Positions 25,121 through 33,872 are shown, counted from the stretch's first letter. The stretch: DNA of 64,000 nt from Elusimicrobia bacterium GWA2_61_42 (GCA_001799615.1 MGTU01000004.1:62001-126000); one strand, 5' to 3'. Notes: generated by a model from the sequence alone, not told the origin. Translations and numbers: made by a program.

Positions 25121-25145
25121 AAAGGCGGGCGGAATTTGCTATCCT
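25117..25145 (+). promoter_or_regulatory. Promoter of the rpsF operon
   Basis: TTGAAA (25117-25122) and TATCCT (25140-25145) are 17 bp apart. The -10 box ends 9 nt before rpsF ATG 25155, where no SD is present, so this may be a leaderless or very short-leader transcript. The -35 box overlaps the stop codon of the upstream methyltransferase. Confidence 0.55.
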
Positions 25146-25154
25146 AAACCTACT

Positions 25155-25463
25155 ATGAACACTTATGAGTTAATGTTGATTATCAACCCGCAGATTTCCG
25201 ACGCCGAAATCGGCGAAGCTGTGGAAAAAGCCAAGAAGATCCTGACCGACGAGAAAGCCGAAGTGCTTTCCGAAGACAGGCTGGGCCGCAAAAAATTCTC
25301 CCACAACGTGGGCAAGAACCGCGACGGCTTCTACGTGTACATGAAGGTCAAGGCCTCGCCCGAGAGCGTGAAGCCTATCAATCACAGCCTGAAGCTGCAG
25401 GAAACCGTCCTGCGCGCCCTGATGATGAAGGCCTCCGTTGAGCAGCCGGTTAAGAAAGCCTGA
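25155..25463 (+). CDS. rpsF: 30S ribosomal protein bS6
   Basis: The 102-aa protein has the bS6 pattern MNTYELMLIINPQ, LGRKKFSHNV and ETVLRALMMK. bS6 pairs with bS18 in the small-subunit platform; the order rpsF-ssb-rpsR-rplI is a widespread bacterial operon, and all four genes occur here with short gaps. No leader structure of the kind that binds S6:S18 is visible, because the promoter is so close to the start. Confidence 0.97.
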   Translation: MNTYELMLIINPQISDAEIGEAVEKAKKILTDEKAEVLSEDRLGRKKFSHNVGKNRDGFYVYMKVKASPESVKPINHSLKLQETVLRALMMKASVEQPVKKA

Positions 25464-25483
25464 TAAAAAAACCGCGCTGACGC

Positions 25484-25936
25484 ATGGACATACGGATCCC
25501 AGAGGTTAACCAGGTTCTGATCGCCGGCCGGCTTACGCGCGATCCCGAACTTCGCTTTACGCAGAAAGGCCAGGGGATGAGCTTCTTTTCGGTGGCGGTC
25601 AACCGCCGCTACAAGGACGCAGCCACCGGCGAATGGAAGGACGACACCACTTTCGTGTCCGTTACGGTGTGGGGCCCGGCGGCCGAACGCTGTAAGGAAA
25701 AGCTGAAAAAGGGCAGCCCGGTATTCGTGGAAGGGCGCCTTACCGCTTCTGAGTTCACCGACAAGTCCGGCCAGAAGCGCAAAGAGCTGAAAGTTACCGC
25801 CCGCAGGGTCCAGTTGATGGCCTACGACGGGGCGGCCGCCGAAGGCGGCGGGACAGTCTCTCACGAGGCGGAAGAAATACACGCCGAAACGGAGCCGAAA
25901 GGCGATTCGTCCGGTATAGAAGAAGTACCGTTTTAA
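25484..25936 (+). CDS. ssb: Single-stranded DNA-binding protein
   Basis: The 150-aa protein has an N-terminal OB fold (NQVLIAGRLTRDPELR, FSVAVNRRY, KDDTTFVSVTVWG, GSPVFVEGRL) and a short acidic tail ending EEVPF. This is the equivalent of the DDIPF tip that recruits replication and repair proteins. It lies 20 bp after rpsF. Confidence 0.96.
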   Translation: MDIRIPEVNQVLIAGRLTRDPELRFTQKGQGMSFFSVAVNRRYKDAATGEWKDDTTFVSVTVWGPAAERCKEKLKKGSPVFVEGRLTASEFTDKSGQKRKELKVTARRVQLMAYDGAAAEGGGTVSHEAEEIHAETEPKGDSSGIEEVPF

Positions 25937-25958
25937 AGATCAGCCAGGAGCTAACATT

Positions 25959-26282
25959 ATGGAGAACAAAGAAACAATTCCCGCCAGCCAGCCCGCCCCG
26001 GCCCCCCGGCCCATGGGCGCGCCGCCCATGCACCGCGAGTCGGCCGGCCCCCGCCGTCCCGGCGGCCGCAGGTTCGCCCCGCGCCGCAAGGTGTGCAGGC
26101 TGTGCGCCGAGCACATAGACCTGGTGGACTACAAACAGGCGCAGATCGTGAAGACCTTCTGCACCGAGTCCGGCAAGATCCTTTCCCGCCGCATCACCGG
26201 CGCCTGCGCGAAGCACCAGCGCCAGATCATGAGGGCGGTAAAGATCAACCGCAACCTGTCCCTCATGTCCTATAACGGCTAA
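25959..26282 (+). CDS. rpsR: 30S ribosomal protein bS18 with N-terminal extension
   Basis: The C-terminal 65 residues are typical bS18: RRKVCRLCAEH, IVKTFCTESGKILSRRITGACAKHQ. The four Cys/His positions suggest the zinc-binding form. The 107-aa length exceeds the usual 75-80 because of a Pro/Arg-rich N-terminal extension of about 40 residues (PAPAPRPMGAPPMH, GPRRPGGRRFAPRR). Extended bS18 occurs in some phyla; the extension is likely disordered and RNA-contacting. Confidence 0.96.
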   Translation: MENKETIPASQPAPAPRPMGAPPMHRESAGPRRPGGRRFAPRRKVCRLCAEHIDLVDYKQAQIVKTFCTESGKILSRRITGACAKHQRQIMRAVKINRNLSLMSYNG

Positions 26283-26297
26283 TTACGGAGTTTTAAA

Positions 26298-26747
26298 ATG
26301 AAAGTTATACTTAAAAAAGATGTCGTCAACCTCGGCCGCTCGGGCGAAATAAAGAACGTCCGCGACGGCTACGCCCGCAACTTCCTGATGCCCCGCGGCA
26401 TGGTGGAAACCGCCACCGAAGGCGCGCTCAAGGCCTGGAAGAACAGCGCCGACAAGCGCGCCAAGCGCGTGGCCGCCGAAGACGGCGCCCTTACGGAACT
26501 GGCCAAGCGCCTCGGCGCCATCACCCTTTCCTTCTCCCGCCCCGTCTCCGAAGACGGCGTGATGTTCGGTTCGGTGGCCAAGAGCGACCTGATAAAGAAC
26601 CTCTCCGCCGCCGACATCGAGATACACAAGGACATGATAAAGCTGCCGGCTTCCATAAAGGCCGTCGGCACCTTTGAAGTCGAGATCGCCCTGAAGGCCG
26701 ACATTACGGCCAAGATAAAGGTGGCGGTTTCGGCCCAGAGCAAGTAA
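26298..26747 (+). CDS. rplI: 50S ribosomal protein bL9
   Basis: The 149-aa product has the bL9 N-terminal domain ([30 protein letters not shown]), a long connecting helix and a C-terminal domain with [12 protein letters not shown] and IDMIKLP-like sequence ([15 protein letters not shown]). Length is normal. An ACGGAG SD precedes the ATG. Confidence 0.97.
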   Translation: MKVILKKDVVNLGRSGEIKNVRDGYARNFLMPRGMVETATEGALKAWKNSADKRAKRVAAEDGALTELAKRLGAITLSFSRPVSEDGVMFGSVAKSDLIKNLSAADIEIHKDMIKLPASIKAVGTFEVEIALKADITAKIKVAVSAQSK

Positions 26748-26764
26748 AAGCACTCCTTGATAAC

Positions 26765-26796
26765 GCCCGGGTCCGGCTTTCACGCCCGGCCCGGGC
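26765..26796 (+). other. Hairpin between rplI and dnaB
   Basis: GCCCGGG (26765-26771) is complementary to CCCGGGC (26790-26796), with an 18-nt loop. No U run follows, so it may act as an RNA processing or attenuation site in the 74-bp gap rather than a full terminator. Confidence 0.35.
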
Positions 26797-26821
26797 TTAA
26801 CTTACCGGCGCGGCAGGGGTT

Positions 26822-28204
26822 ATGTCCTACACTAAAGTTCCTCCAAACTCTAACGAGGCGGAAATGGCCGTCCTCGGCGCCATGCTTATCGAGAAAGAAG
26901 TCATCGAGAGCGTCACCGAGATCCTCCTGCCCAAGAATTTCTACAGCTCCGTCCACAGCAAGATCTTCGAAGCCATCCTGGACCTGCGCGCCCGCAACCT
27001 GCCCGTGGACGTGGTCACCCTTTCCGAAGAACTGAAGAAAGCCGGCCGGCTGGAAGAGCTGGGCGGCCAGAAATATCTGTCCGACCTGATGGAGAAGGTC
27101 TCCACCTCGGCCCATACCCAGGCCTACGCCCAGATCGTCAAGGAAAAGTCCGTGCTGCGCGACCTGATCCGCGTCTCCACCGCCGTGGTGGAGAAATCCT
27201 TCGAGGGCGCGGAAGAAGTGGACCGGATCCTCGATTACGCGCAGGAACAGGTGCTTTCCGTGGCGCAGAAGAACACCGACCACGGCTTCTCGGCCGCGTC
27301 GGACCTGGCCAAGGAAGTCCTGGACCGGATAGAAAAATATTATTCCAACCATTCGGCCATCACCGGTGTGCCCACCGGGTTCAGCCGCCTCGACGACATG
27401 ACCGGCGGCCTGCAGAAGTCCGACCTGATCATCTTGGCGGCCCGCCCCAGCCAGGGCAAGACCGCCATGGCCCTGAACATGGCCTACCACGCCTGCGTGG
27501 AAAAGAAGATCCCCACCGCTTTTTTCTCGCTGGAAATGAACAAGCATTCCATCATGCAGCGTATGATCTGTTCCGCCGCGCGCGCCAACCTCAGCGGCGT
27601 CAGGAACGGCCGCCTGCCCCGCGAGATCTGGCCCAGCCTCACCCGCCACACGGCGGAGGTGTCCGAATCCCCGCTTTACATCGACGACTCGCCCGGCCTG
27701 AATATCCTGGAGATCCGCAACCGCACGCGCAAGCTGATGAGCCAGCTGAAGAACGAGGGCAAGACCCTCGGCCTGGTGGTCATAGACTACCTGCAGCTGA
27801 TCCGCGGCGCCGGCAGGTCCGAGAGCCGCCAGCAGGAAGTTTCCGAGATCTCCCGCCTGCTCAAGGACCTGGCGCGCAGCATGGAAGTGCCGGTCATGGC
27901 GCTGTCCCAGCTGAACCGCCGCAGCGAGGACAAGGCCCGCGAAGGCAACCGCCCGCAGCTTTCCGACTTGCGTGACTCCGGCTCCATCGAGCAGGACGCC
28001 GACGTGGTGGGGCTGATCCACCGCCCGGAGTACTACAACCGCGCCGACCCGACCTTAAAGAACAAGGCCACCCTTATAATAGCCAAGCAGCGCAACGGCC
28101 CCGTAGGGGACGTGGAGCTGGCTTTCTTCCACGAATACACCAAATTCGAGAACCCGGTGATGACCAGCATGGACGCCGGGGTGCCTGAAGAGGCGGTCTT
28201 TTAG
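26822..28204 (+). CDS. dnaB: Replicative DNA helicase DnaB
   Basis: The 460-aa protein has the N-terminal DnaB domain (PPNSNEAEMAVLGAMLI) and the RecA-like helicase with Walker A ARPSQGKTA, FFSLEMNK, Walker B LVVIDYLQLI, and SQLNRRSEDK. It unwinds DNA ahead of the replisome and binds primase through its N-domain. Its position after rplI is the common arrangement. No intein is present. Confidence 0.97.
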   Translation: MSYTKVPPNSNEAEMAVLGAMLIEKEVIESVTEILLPKNFYSSVHSKIFEAILDLRARNLPVDVVTLSEELKKAGRLEELGGQKYLSDLMEKVSTSAHTQAYAQIVKEKSVLRDLIRVSTAVVEKSFEGAEEVDRILDYAQEQVLSVAQKNTDHGFSAASDLAKEVLDRIEKYYSNHSAITGVPTGFSRLDDMTGGLQKSDLIILAARPSQGKTAMALNMAYHACVEKKIPTAFFSLEMNKHSIMQRMICSAARANLSGVRNGRLPREIWPSLTRHTAEVSESPLYIDDSPGLNILEIRNRTRKLMSQLKNEGKTLGLVVIDYLQLIRGAGRSESRQQEVSEISRLLKDLARSMEVPVMALSQLNRRSEDKAREGNRPQLSDLRDSGSIEQDADVVGLIHRPEYYNRADPTLKNKATLIIAKQRNGPVGDVELAFFHEYTKFENPVMTSMDAGVPEEAVF

Positions 28205-28215
28205 CCAGAGAAGCC

Positions 28216-29316
28216 ATGGCCATAAACCTCAGGCCGACCATAGCTGAAGTACGGCTCTCCGCCGTGCGTAAAAACCTGCAAAAATTAAAAAAAACTGCCG
28301 CGCCGGCCCGCGTGCTTTTCGTGGTCAAGGCCAACGCCTACGGCCACGGGGCCGCCGCGCTGGCCCGCCTGGCCGAACGCGAGGGCCTGGCCTGGGGCTT
28401 CGGCGTTTCCTCCGTGGAGGAGGGCCTGGCGCTGCGCGCCGGCGGCATCATCAGCCCGGTGCTGGTGCTGGGCAGCCTGTACCCTTTTGAAAGCTTCGTG
28501 GAGGCCATTAACGCCGACCTGATGGTGACCATCGCCAGCCTGGACGCCGCGCGCCAGGTGATAGAGGCGGCCCGCCGCCTGGGCAAAAAAGCCGTCTGCC
28601 ACATAAAGCTGGAGACCGGCATGGGGCGCATCGGCGCGCGCAAGCCTTCCGTCCTCAAGATCTACGACGAGCTTTCCGCTTCGGGCGCCGTGGCGGTGGC
28701 CGGGATGTACACGCACTTTTCCAGCGCCGACACCGACCCGCGGTATACCGCGCAGCAGCTGGGCTTTTTCTCCGAGACCGCCGCGGCGCTGCGCGAGCGC
28801 GGGGCCAAAAACCTTACTTTGCACGCCGCCAATTCGGCGGCCGCCGTGACTGTTCCGGAAAGCCGCCTGGACATGGTGCGCTGCGGCATCGCCGCCTACG
28901 GCCTCGCCGACGGGTTCGAGCCGGCGCTGGCCCTTAAGACCCGCGTGGTTTTCATCAAGAACGTGCGCGAAGGCGCCTTCATCAGCTACAATAAATCTTT
29001 TTGCGCCGACCGGCCCCTGAAGATCGCCACGCTGCCGGTGGGCTACGCCGACGGCTACCTCCGCCGGTTCTCCAACAGGGCCGACGTGCTGATCGGCGGG
29101 CTGCGCTGCCGCGTGCTGGGCAACGTCACCATGGACATGACCATGGTGGACGTTACCGCCGTGAAGGACGCCGCCGTCGGGTCCGAGGCCGTGCTGCTGG
29201 GCCGGCAGGGCCGCGAGGAAGTGACGGCGCAGGAGCTGGCCGCGCTGGCCGACACCATCACTTACGAGGTGGTCACGCTGATCTCGGGCCGGGTGCCGAG
29301 GGTTTACCTGGAATGA
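28216..29316 (+). CDS. alr: Alanine racemase
   Basis: The PLP enzyme makes D-alanine for peptidoglycan. The 366-aa protein has the PLP lysine K38 in VVKANAYGHG, MYTHFSSAD, and the C-terminal domain with the second catalytic Tyr near 258 (FISYNKSF) and LPVGYADGY. It follows dnaB by 11 bp, and its stop overlaps mlaE as ATGA. Confidence 0.95.
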   Translation: MAINLRPTIAEVRLSAVRKNLQKLKKTAAPARVLFVVKANAYGHGAAALARLAEREGLAWGFGVSSVEEGLALRAGGIISPVLVLGSLYPFESFVEAINADLMVTIASLDAARQVIEAARRLGKKAVCHIKLETGMGRIGARKPSVLKIYDELSASGAVAVAGMYTHFSSADTDPRYTAQQLGFFSETAAALRERGAKNLTLHAANSAAAVTVPESRLDMVRCGIAAYGLADGFEPALALKTRVVFIKNVREGAFISYNKSFCADRPLKIATLPVGYADGYLRRFSNRADVLIGGLRCRVLGNVTMDMTMVDVTAVKDAAVGSEAVLLGRQGREEVTAQELAALADTITYEVVTLISGRVPRVYLE

Positions 29317-30101
29317 AATTTTCTTTTACCGAAAAAGTAGGGCATGAGTTCATGAACCTGGCGGAAGCCCTGGGCGGCGCCGCGCTCATGCTCAAATCCG
29401 TGGCCTTCTGGCTGTTCCGGTCCAAGTTCGAGGCCTCGGAAACTATAAAGCAGTCGGTGAAGATCGGCGTGGATTCCTTCACCGTGACCGCGCTGACCAG
29501 TTTTTTCACCGGGATGGTGCTGTCGCTGCAGATGGGGCAGTCCACCAAGAACCTGTTCAACGAGCCGCTTTACGTCGGCACCATGGTGGCCTTCTCGATG
29601 CTCAAGGAGCTGGGCCCGGTGCTTACCTCCATCGTGGTGGCCGGGCGCGCCGGCGCCGTGGTCACGGCCGAGATCGGCACCATGCAGGTGACCGAGCAGA
29701 TCGACGCGCTCTACACGCTGGGCACCAACCCCACCCGCTACCTCCTGGTGCCGCGTTACCTGGCTTTCCTGATCACCCTGCCGCTGCTCACCGTGTTCGC
29801 TGATTTCATCGGCGTGATGGGCGGCTGCATCGTGGGCGTGGTCAAGCTGGGCGTGCCCAGCTCGGTCTACTTCGACGACATCTTCACCTACCTGGAGATG
29901 GGCGACTTCATGCACGGCTTCCTTAAAACCTACGTGTTCGCCTTCATGATCGCCACGGTCTCCTGCTACAAGGGGCTTAATACCAAGGGCGGCGCGGAAG
30001 GCGTGGGCAAGTCCACCACCGAGGCCGTGGTGGTCAGCATGGTGCTGGTGATGGTGCTGGACTATTTCATCAGCGCGCTGCTGGTGGCGGTGGGCATATG
30101 A
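29313..30101 (+). CDS. mlaE: ABC lipid-transport permease MlaE
   Basis: The start is ATG 29313, overlapping the alr stop; upstream in-frame sequence is shadow. The 262-aa product has five or six membrane helices and family motifs FFTGMVLSLQ, ELGPVLTSIVVAGRAGAVVTAEIGTM and TEQIDALYTLGTNP. MlaE forms the inner-membrane permease that, with MlaF and MlaD, moves phospholipids between the two membranes. mlaF follows with a 4-bp overlap. Confidence 0.95.
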   Translation: MKFSFTEKVGHEFMNLAEALGGAALMLKSVAFWLFRSKFEASETIKQSVKIGVDSFTVTALTSFFTGMVLSLQMGQSTKNLFNEPLYVGTMVAFSMLKELGPVLTSIVVAGRAGAVVTAEIGTMQVTEQIDALYTLGTNPTRYLLVPRYLAFLITLPLLTVFADFIGVMGGCIVGVVKLGVPSSVYFDDIFTYLEMGDFMHGFLKTYVFAFMIATVSCYKGLNTKGGAEGVGKSTTEAVVVSMVLVMVLDYFISALLVAVGI

Positions 30102-30838
30102 TAGAGATTAAAGACCTCGTCAAGAATTTCCCCGGCCGGCGCGTCATCGACGGCATCTCCGCCGAGATCCGCGACGGGGAGTTGTTCAGCGTCATCGGCC
30201 CTTCGGGCACCGGCAAGAGCACCTTTATAAAGTGCCTGATCCGCCTGCTCAGGCCCGAGAGCGGCCAGATCATCGTGGACGGCCAGGACATCGCCTCCAC
30301 CTCCAGCGAGTTCACGCTGGCCAAGGTGCGGCGCAGCTTCGGCTACCTGTTCCAGGAAGGGGCGCTGTTCGACTCGCTGACGGTCCTGGAAAACGTGGCT
30401 TTCGGCCTGAAATACCTTACCGATATCCCCAAAAGCGATTACCCGCGCATCGTCAGGGAGAAGCTGGCGCTGGTGGGCCTGAAGGACGTGGAGCACCTGA
30501 AGCCCGCCGAGCTTTCGGTGGGCATGAAGAAGCGCGTGTCGCTGGCGCGCTCCATCGCGGCCGAGCCGAAATACATGCTTTACGACGAGCCCACCACCGG
30601 CCTGGACCCCGTGACCACGGGCATGGTCAAGGAGCTTATCATCGACATGCGGTCCAAGCTCAACATCACTTCGATAGTGGTCACGCACGACCTGAACCTG
30701 GCGCTGGAGATCTCCAGCCGGGTGGCCATGCTCTACGGCGGAAAATTCGTGGAGGTCGGCGAGCCGGCCCAATTCCGCCAGTCGGAGAACCATGAAGTAA
30801 AAGAATTCATGGAGATCTCCCACCTCTCCCGCAAGTAA
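30098..30838 (+). CDS. mlaF: ABC lipid-transport ATPase MlaF
   Basis: The 246-aa ATPase has Walker A GPSGTGKST (34-42), a Q loop in FGYLFQEGALFDSLTV, the signature region ELSVGMKKRVSLARS (Val where most have Gly), Walker B MLYDEPTTGLDP and the H loop VVTHD. It powers the MlaE permease. mlaD does not follow directly; a 323-bp repeat-bearing gap separates them. Confidence 0.95.
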   Translation: MIEIKDLVKNFPGRRVIDGISAEIRDGELFSVIGPSGTGKSTFIKCLIRLLRPESGQIIVDGQDIASTSSEFTLAKVRRSFGYLFQEGALFDSLTVLENVAFGLKYLTDIPKSDYPRIVREKLALVGLKDVEHLKPAELSVGMKKRVSLARSIAAEPKYMLYDEPTTGLDPVTTGMVKELIIDMRSKLNITSIVVTHDLNLALEISSRVAMLYGGKFVEVGEPAQFRQSENHEVKEFMEISHLSRK

Positions 30839-30880
30839 AGTTCGATCCTTAATCCTTCAAAACAAACCACTGGTTGGCAA

Positions 30881-30920
30881 GTCCGGGTGCGGCCATGGGG
30901 GCCGGAACGCAAAAACGTGG
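30881..30920 (-). repeat. Partial inverted copy of the three-hairpin element next to R1
   Basis: The segment GGCCATGGGGGCCGGAACGC plus AAAAACG matches the complement of the 3' arm of the element, so a half copy lies in opposite orientation next to the full copy R1. Confidence 0.55.
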
Positions 30921-30959
30921 TCAAGAAAGCGGCCGCGGCGGCCGCACGCACCCCGAGCG

Positions 30960-31098
30960 GGGGCTGACGAGGGTGACGGCTAAGCAAAACCGTCGTTGAG
31001 CCCGCCGCTTGCATAGCGCGGCGGGCGAATACCGAGCGAGGGCACGGTGTGCCCGAGCGTGTTTTGCGTGCCGTCACCCTTGGCAGACACCGCCCCCC
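30960..31098 (+). repeat. Three-hairpin structured element, copy R1
   Basis: The closing stem pairs GGGTGACGGC (30971-30980) with GCCGTCACCC (31070-31079) and GCAAAAC (30984-30990) with GTTTTGC (31061-31067). Inside are a 9-bp hairpin (31000-31008 with 31018-31026) and GGGCAC-GGT-GTGCCC (31040-31054). The outer flanks GGGGGC and GCCCCC also pair. A homologous copy with compensating stem changes lies at 46059-46206 on the minus strand. The element ends about 80 bp upstream of mlaD, in sense orientation. The rest of this 323-bp gap holds no ORF. Confidence 0.75.
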
Positions 31099-31106
31099 CT
31101 TTTTTA

Positions 31107-31112
31107 TATAAT
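31107..31112 (+). promoter_or_regulatory. TATAAT box upstream of mlaD
   Basis: TATAAT lies between element R1 and mlaD, 49 bp before the ATG. A GATATC-7-GATATC direct and palindromic repeat follows it (about 31114-31132). No good -35 box at standard spacing is seen. Confidence 0.35.
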
Positions 31113-31161
31113 GGATATCGTATATAGATATCATTAGGGTTTCGGCGTTTTTAAAGGATAT

Positions 31162-32454
31162 ATGAACGGCGAGATGAAAGTCGGTTTATTCGTGCTGGTG
31201 GGCTCGGTCCTTTTCGGGGCCGCGCTCTTCCTGCTGGGGGATTATTCTTTCCAGACCTATTACCCGGTCTACGCCGAATTTACCGACGTGGCCGGCCTGC
31301 CCGACAAGGCCACCGTGAAGCTTTCCGGCGTGGAAGTGGGCAAGATCCGCAAGATCTATCTGAAGGAAAATAAAGTGGTGGTGCAGTTGGCCATCCGCGA
31401 GGGCGTGAAGATCTACCGCGGCGCCAAGTTCGCGGTGGGCTCCACCAGCGTGATCGGCTCCAAATATTTGCAGGTGGACCAGGGCGCGCCCGCGCTGGGC
31501 GTGGTGGAGGCGGGGGAAACCGTGCTGGGCGAGGAGATCGTGCCGCTGGACAAGGCGGTGGCGCGCGCGGTGGCCAGCATGGAATCGCTGGTGGCCGACA
31601 TCCGCGGCGAAGGCAAGCTGGCCAAGAGCATGCAGGACATCCTGGACAACCTTCGGGACATCACCGCCAACGTCAACGATATCGTGGCCAACGGCCAGCC
31701 GCACGCCGAAAAAGCCATAGAGCGCATGGATTCCATCACCGCCAGGCTCGACTCCATGCTGATCAAGACCGACGAGATAGTGGCCAAGATAAACCGGGGC
31801 GACGGCGTGGCCGGGGCGCTGGTCTCGGACGCCAAGATGAAGGACGACGTGACCGCCGCCATCACCAATATCCGCGACGCCAGCGCCTCCGTCAAGGACG
31901 CGATGGGCCGCATGACCGGCTTCCGCACCTACCTGAAGTGGGATTATAAGTACGAGCCGCTGGCGCACGGCTCCAAGAATAATTTCGGCCTCAAGATCTA
32001 TCCCCGCGAAGGGCGCTATTACTACGTGGGCGCGGCCAACATGATAAACACCAAGGACGCCTCCGAGGGCACCGACTACGAAGCGCTCAACACCATAGAC
32101 GCCCAGCTCGGCTGGGACGTGGGCCCCTTCGACCTGTACGCCGGCGTGCTGCGCGGCTCGGGCGGCGGCGGCGTGCGCTGGAAGCCCTTCTATAATTCCA
32201 GGTGGGACCGCCTTTCCGTGCTGGTGGAGGCTTCCGAATTTTCGCGCAACCGGCGCATCAAGGACCGGCCCTTCAACGACCCCCGCTACGACGTGGGCGT
32301 GGACGTGGCCCTTAACAAGTACGTGTCGGCCGGCGTGCGGCTTAACGACCTGATGGAGACCAAGCGCGTGAATTACACCACCCGGCTGGTCTTCGAGGAC
32401 AAGGACATCGCCTATCTTTTCGGTTTCGCCAGCCTGGGCGCGCTCAAGAAATGA
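31162..32454 (+). CDS. mlaD: MlaD-type MCE protein with C-terminal beta-barrel-like domain
   Basis: The 430-aa product has one N-terminal membrane helix (about 7-25), one MCE domain (about 35-110: YAEFTDVAGLPDKATVKLSG), a helical stretch (135-250) of the type that forms a hexameric tube, and then about 175 residues of alternating strands (YKYEPLAHGSKNNFGLKI, GRYYYVGAANMIN, FDLYAGVLRGSGG, KYVSAGVRLNDLM). The last part looks like an outer-membrane barrel. E. coli MlaD is 183 aa and lacks both extensions. The protein could thus bridge both membranes. Its ATG follows AAAGGA, and radA overlaps its stop by 4 bp. Confidence 0.85.
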   Translation: MNGEMKVGLFVLVGSVLFGAALFLLGDYSFQTYYPVYAEFTDVAGLPDKATVKLSGVEVGKIRKIYLKENKVVVQLAIREGVKIYRGAKFAVGSTSVIGSKYLQVDQGAPALGVVEAGETVLGEEIVPLDKAVARAVASMESLVADIRGEGKLAKSMQDILDNLRDITANVNDIVANGQPHAEKAIERMDSITARLDSMLIKTDEIVAKINRGDGVAGALVSDAKMKDDVTAAITNIRDASASVKDAMGRMTGFRTYLKWDYKYEPLAHGSKNNFGLKIYPREGRYYYVGAANMINTKDASEGTDYEALNTIDAQLGWDVGPFDLYAGVLRGSGGGGVRWKPFYNSRWDRLSVLVEASEFSRNRRIKDRPFNDPRYDVGVDVALNKYVSAGVRLNDLMETKRVNYTTRLVFEDKDIAYLFGFASLGALKK

Positions 32455-33863
32455 AATTAAGAACGATCTACCGCTGCCAGCAGTGCGGCCAGACCTCGCC
32501 GAAATGGGCGGGGCAGTGCGCCGCCTGCGCGGGCTGGAACACCCTGGTAGAGGAAGCGGAGGAAGTGCTGACGAAAGCGGCGGCCAAGGCCCGCGGCCTC
32601 ACGGATTTTTCGGAGCCGCCGGTGAAACTTTCGGAGGCCCGCGCCATGAAGGCCGAGCACGCCGTCACCGGCCTGCCCGAGCTGGACCGCGCGCTGGGAG
32701 GCGGCCTGGTGAAGGGCCAGGTGGTGCTGCTGGCCGGCCCTCCCGGCATCGGCAAGAGCACGCTTACCATGGAAACCTGCTCGGCGCTGTCGTCCGGGGC
32801 CTATGCCGGCAAGAAGATCCTTTACGTGTCCGGCGAGGAATCCATCTCCCAGGTGGGGTCCCGCGCGGAGCGCCTGGGCGCCAGGTCGGAGCACGTCTAC
32901 CTGATGAGCGAAACCAACCTGGCGCGCATCATCGAGGAGTTCCGCAACCTCAAGCCCTCTTTTCTCGTGATCGACTCCATCCAGACGGTCTACCACCCGG
33001 AGTTCGTGGGCAGCCCCGGGTCCGTGGGCCAGATAAGGGAATGCGCCTCCGAGCTGCTCAAGACCGTGAAGGCCGCCGGCGTGCCGTTGTTCCTGCTGGG
33101 CCACGTCACCAAGGAAGGCTCCCTGGCGGGCCCCAAGGTGCTGGAGCACATCGTGGACACGGTGCTTTATTTCGACGCCGAGAAGAACAATATTTTCAGG
33201 GTGCTGCGGCCCCACAAGAACCGCTTCGGGCCGGTGGACGAGACCGGGATCTTCGAGATGACCTCCAAGGGGCTGCGCTCGGTGGAGGACGCCGGGCTGC
33301 TGTTCGCCGATTCCGACCGGGAGCGGGAGCTGGCGGGCCGCGCTTTCGCGGTGGCTTTCGAGGGCGCCCGCCCCATCCTGGCGGAGATCCAGGCGCTGGC
33401 GTCGCGTTCCTACCTGCCCTATCCCCGCCGCACCGTCACCGGCATGGATTTGAACCGCGCGCAGATGCTGATCGCCGCGCTGGAGAAGAACCTGGGCCTG
33501 CGCTTCGACGAGATGGACGTGTTCGCGTCGCTGCAGGGCGGCATCAGGCTTAAGGATTCCGCGCTGGACCTTGCTTTCTGCGCGGCCCTCATCAGTTCGG
33601 CGAAAGATATCCCGCTGCCGCCGGACGTGGTATTCCTCGGCGAGGTGGGCATCCTGGCGCAGGTGTCCAGCCCGGGTTTCCTGGACCGGCGCCTGGCGGA
33701 GGCCGAGCGGCTCGGCTTCAAAACGGCTTTTGTTCCCCGGCTGCCTAAGAAAGACGAAGGGCGCTTTAAGACCCTGAAGCTCGAGGTGGTAAGGGACATG
33801 GGCGGGCTGTACGCCGCCCTGGTAAAATTAACTCCCGCGAAAGCGGGGAAACAGAAAGAATAA
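32451..33863 (+). CDS. radA: DNA repair protein RadA
   Basis: The 470-aa protein has an N-terminal zinc finger (YRCQQCGQTSPKWAGQC), RecA-like core with Walker A GPPGIGKS (96-103), the RadA-specific KNRFG motif (256-260) and a C-terminal Lon-like domain (GIRLKDSALDLAFCAALISS). RadA drives branch migration in recombination. The short gap to the PIN-domain gene suggests one transcript from mlaD to cysS. Confidence 0.96.
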   Translation: MKLRTIYRCQQCGQTSPKWAGQCAACAGWNTLVEEAEEVLTKAAAKARGLTDFSEPPVKLSEARAMKAEHAVTGLPELDRALGGGLVKGQVVLLAGPPGIGKSTLTMETCSALSSGAYAGKKILYVSGEESISQVGSRAERLGARSEHVYLMSETNLARIIEEFRNLKPSFLVIDSIQTVYHPEFVGSPGSVGQIRECASELLKTVKAAGVPLFLLGHVTKEGSLAGPKVLEHIVDTVLYFDAEKNNIFRVLRPHKNRFGPVDETGIFEMTSKGLRSVEDAGLLFADSDRERELAGRAFAVAFEGARPILAEIQALASRSYLPYPRRTVTGMDLNRAQMLIAALEKNLGLRFDEMDVFASLQGGIRLKDSALDLAFCAALISSAKDIPLPPDVVFLGEVGILAQVSSPGFLDRRLAEAERLGFKTAFVPRLPKKDEGRFKTLKLEVVRDMGGLYAALVKLTPAKAGKQKE

Positions 33864-33872
33864 GGAGCAATC

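Noticed and set aside
30960-31098. Plain Rho-independent terminator for mlaF
   Set aside because: The structure has three stems with a conserved homologue upstream of pyrB and no U tract directly after the closing stem, so a simple terminator does not explain it.
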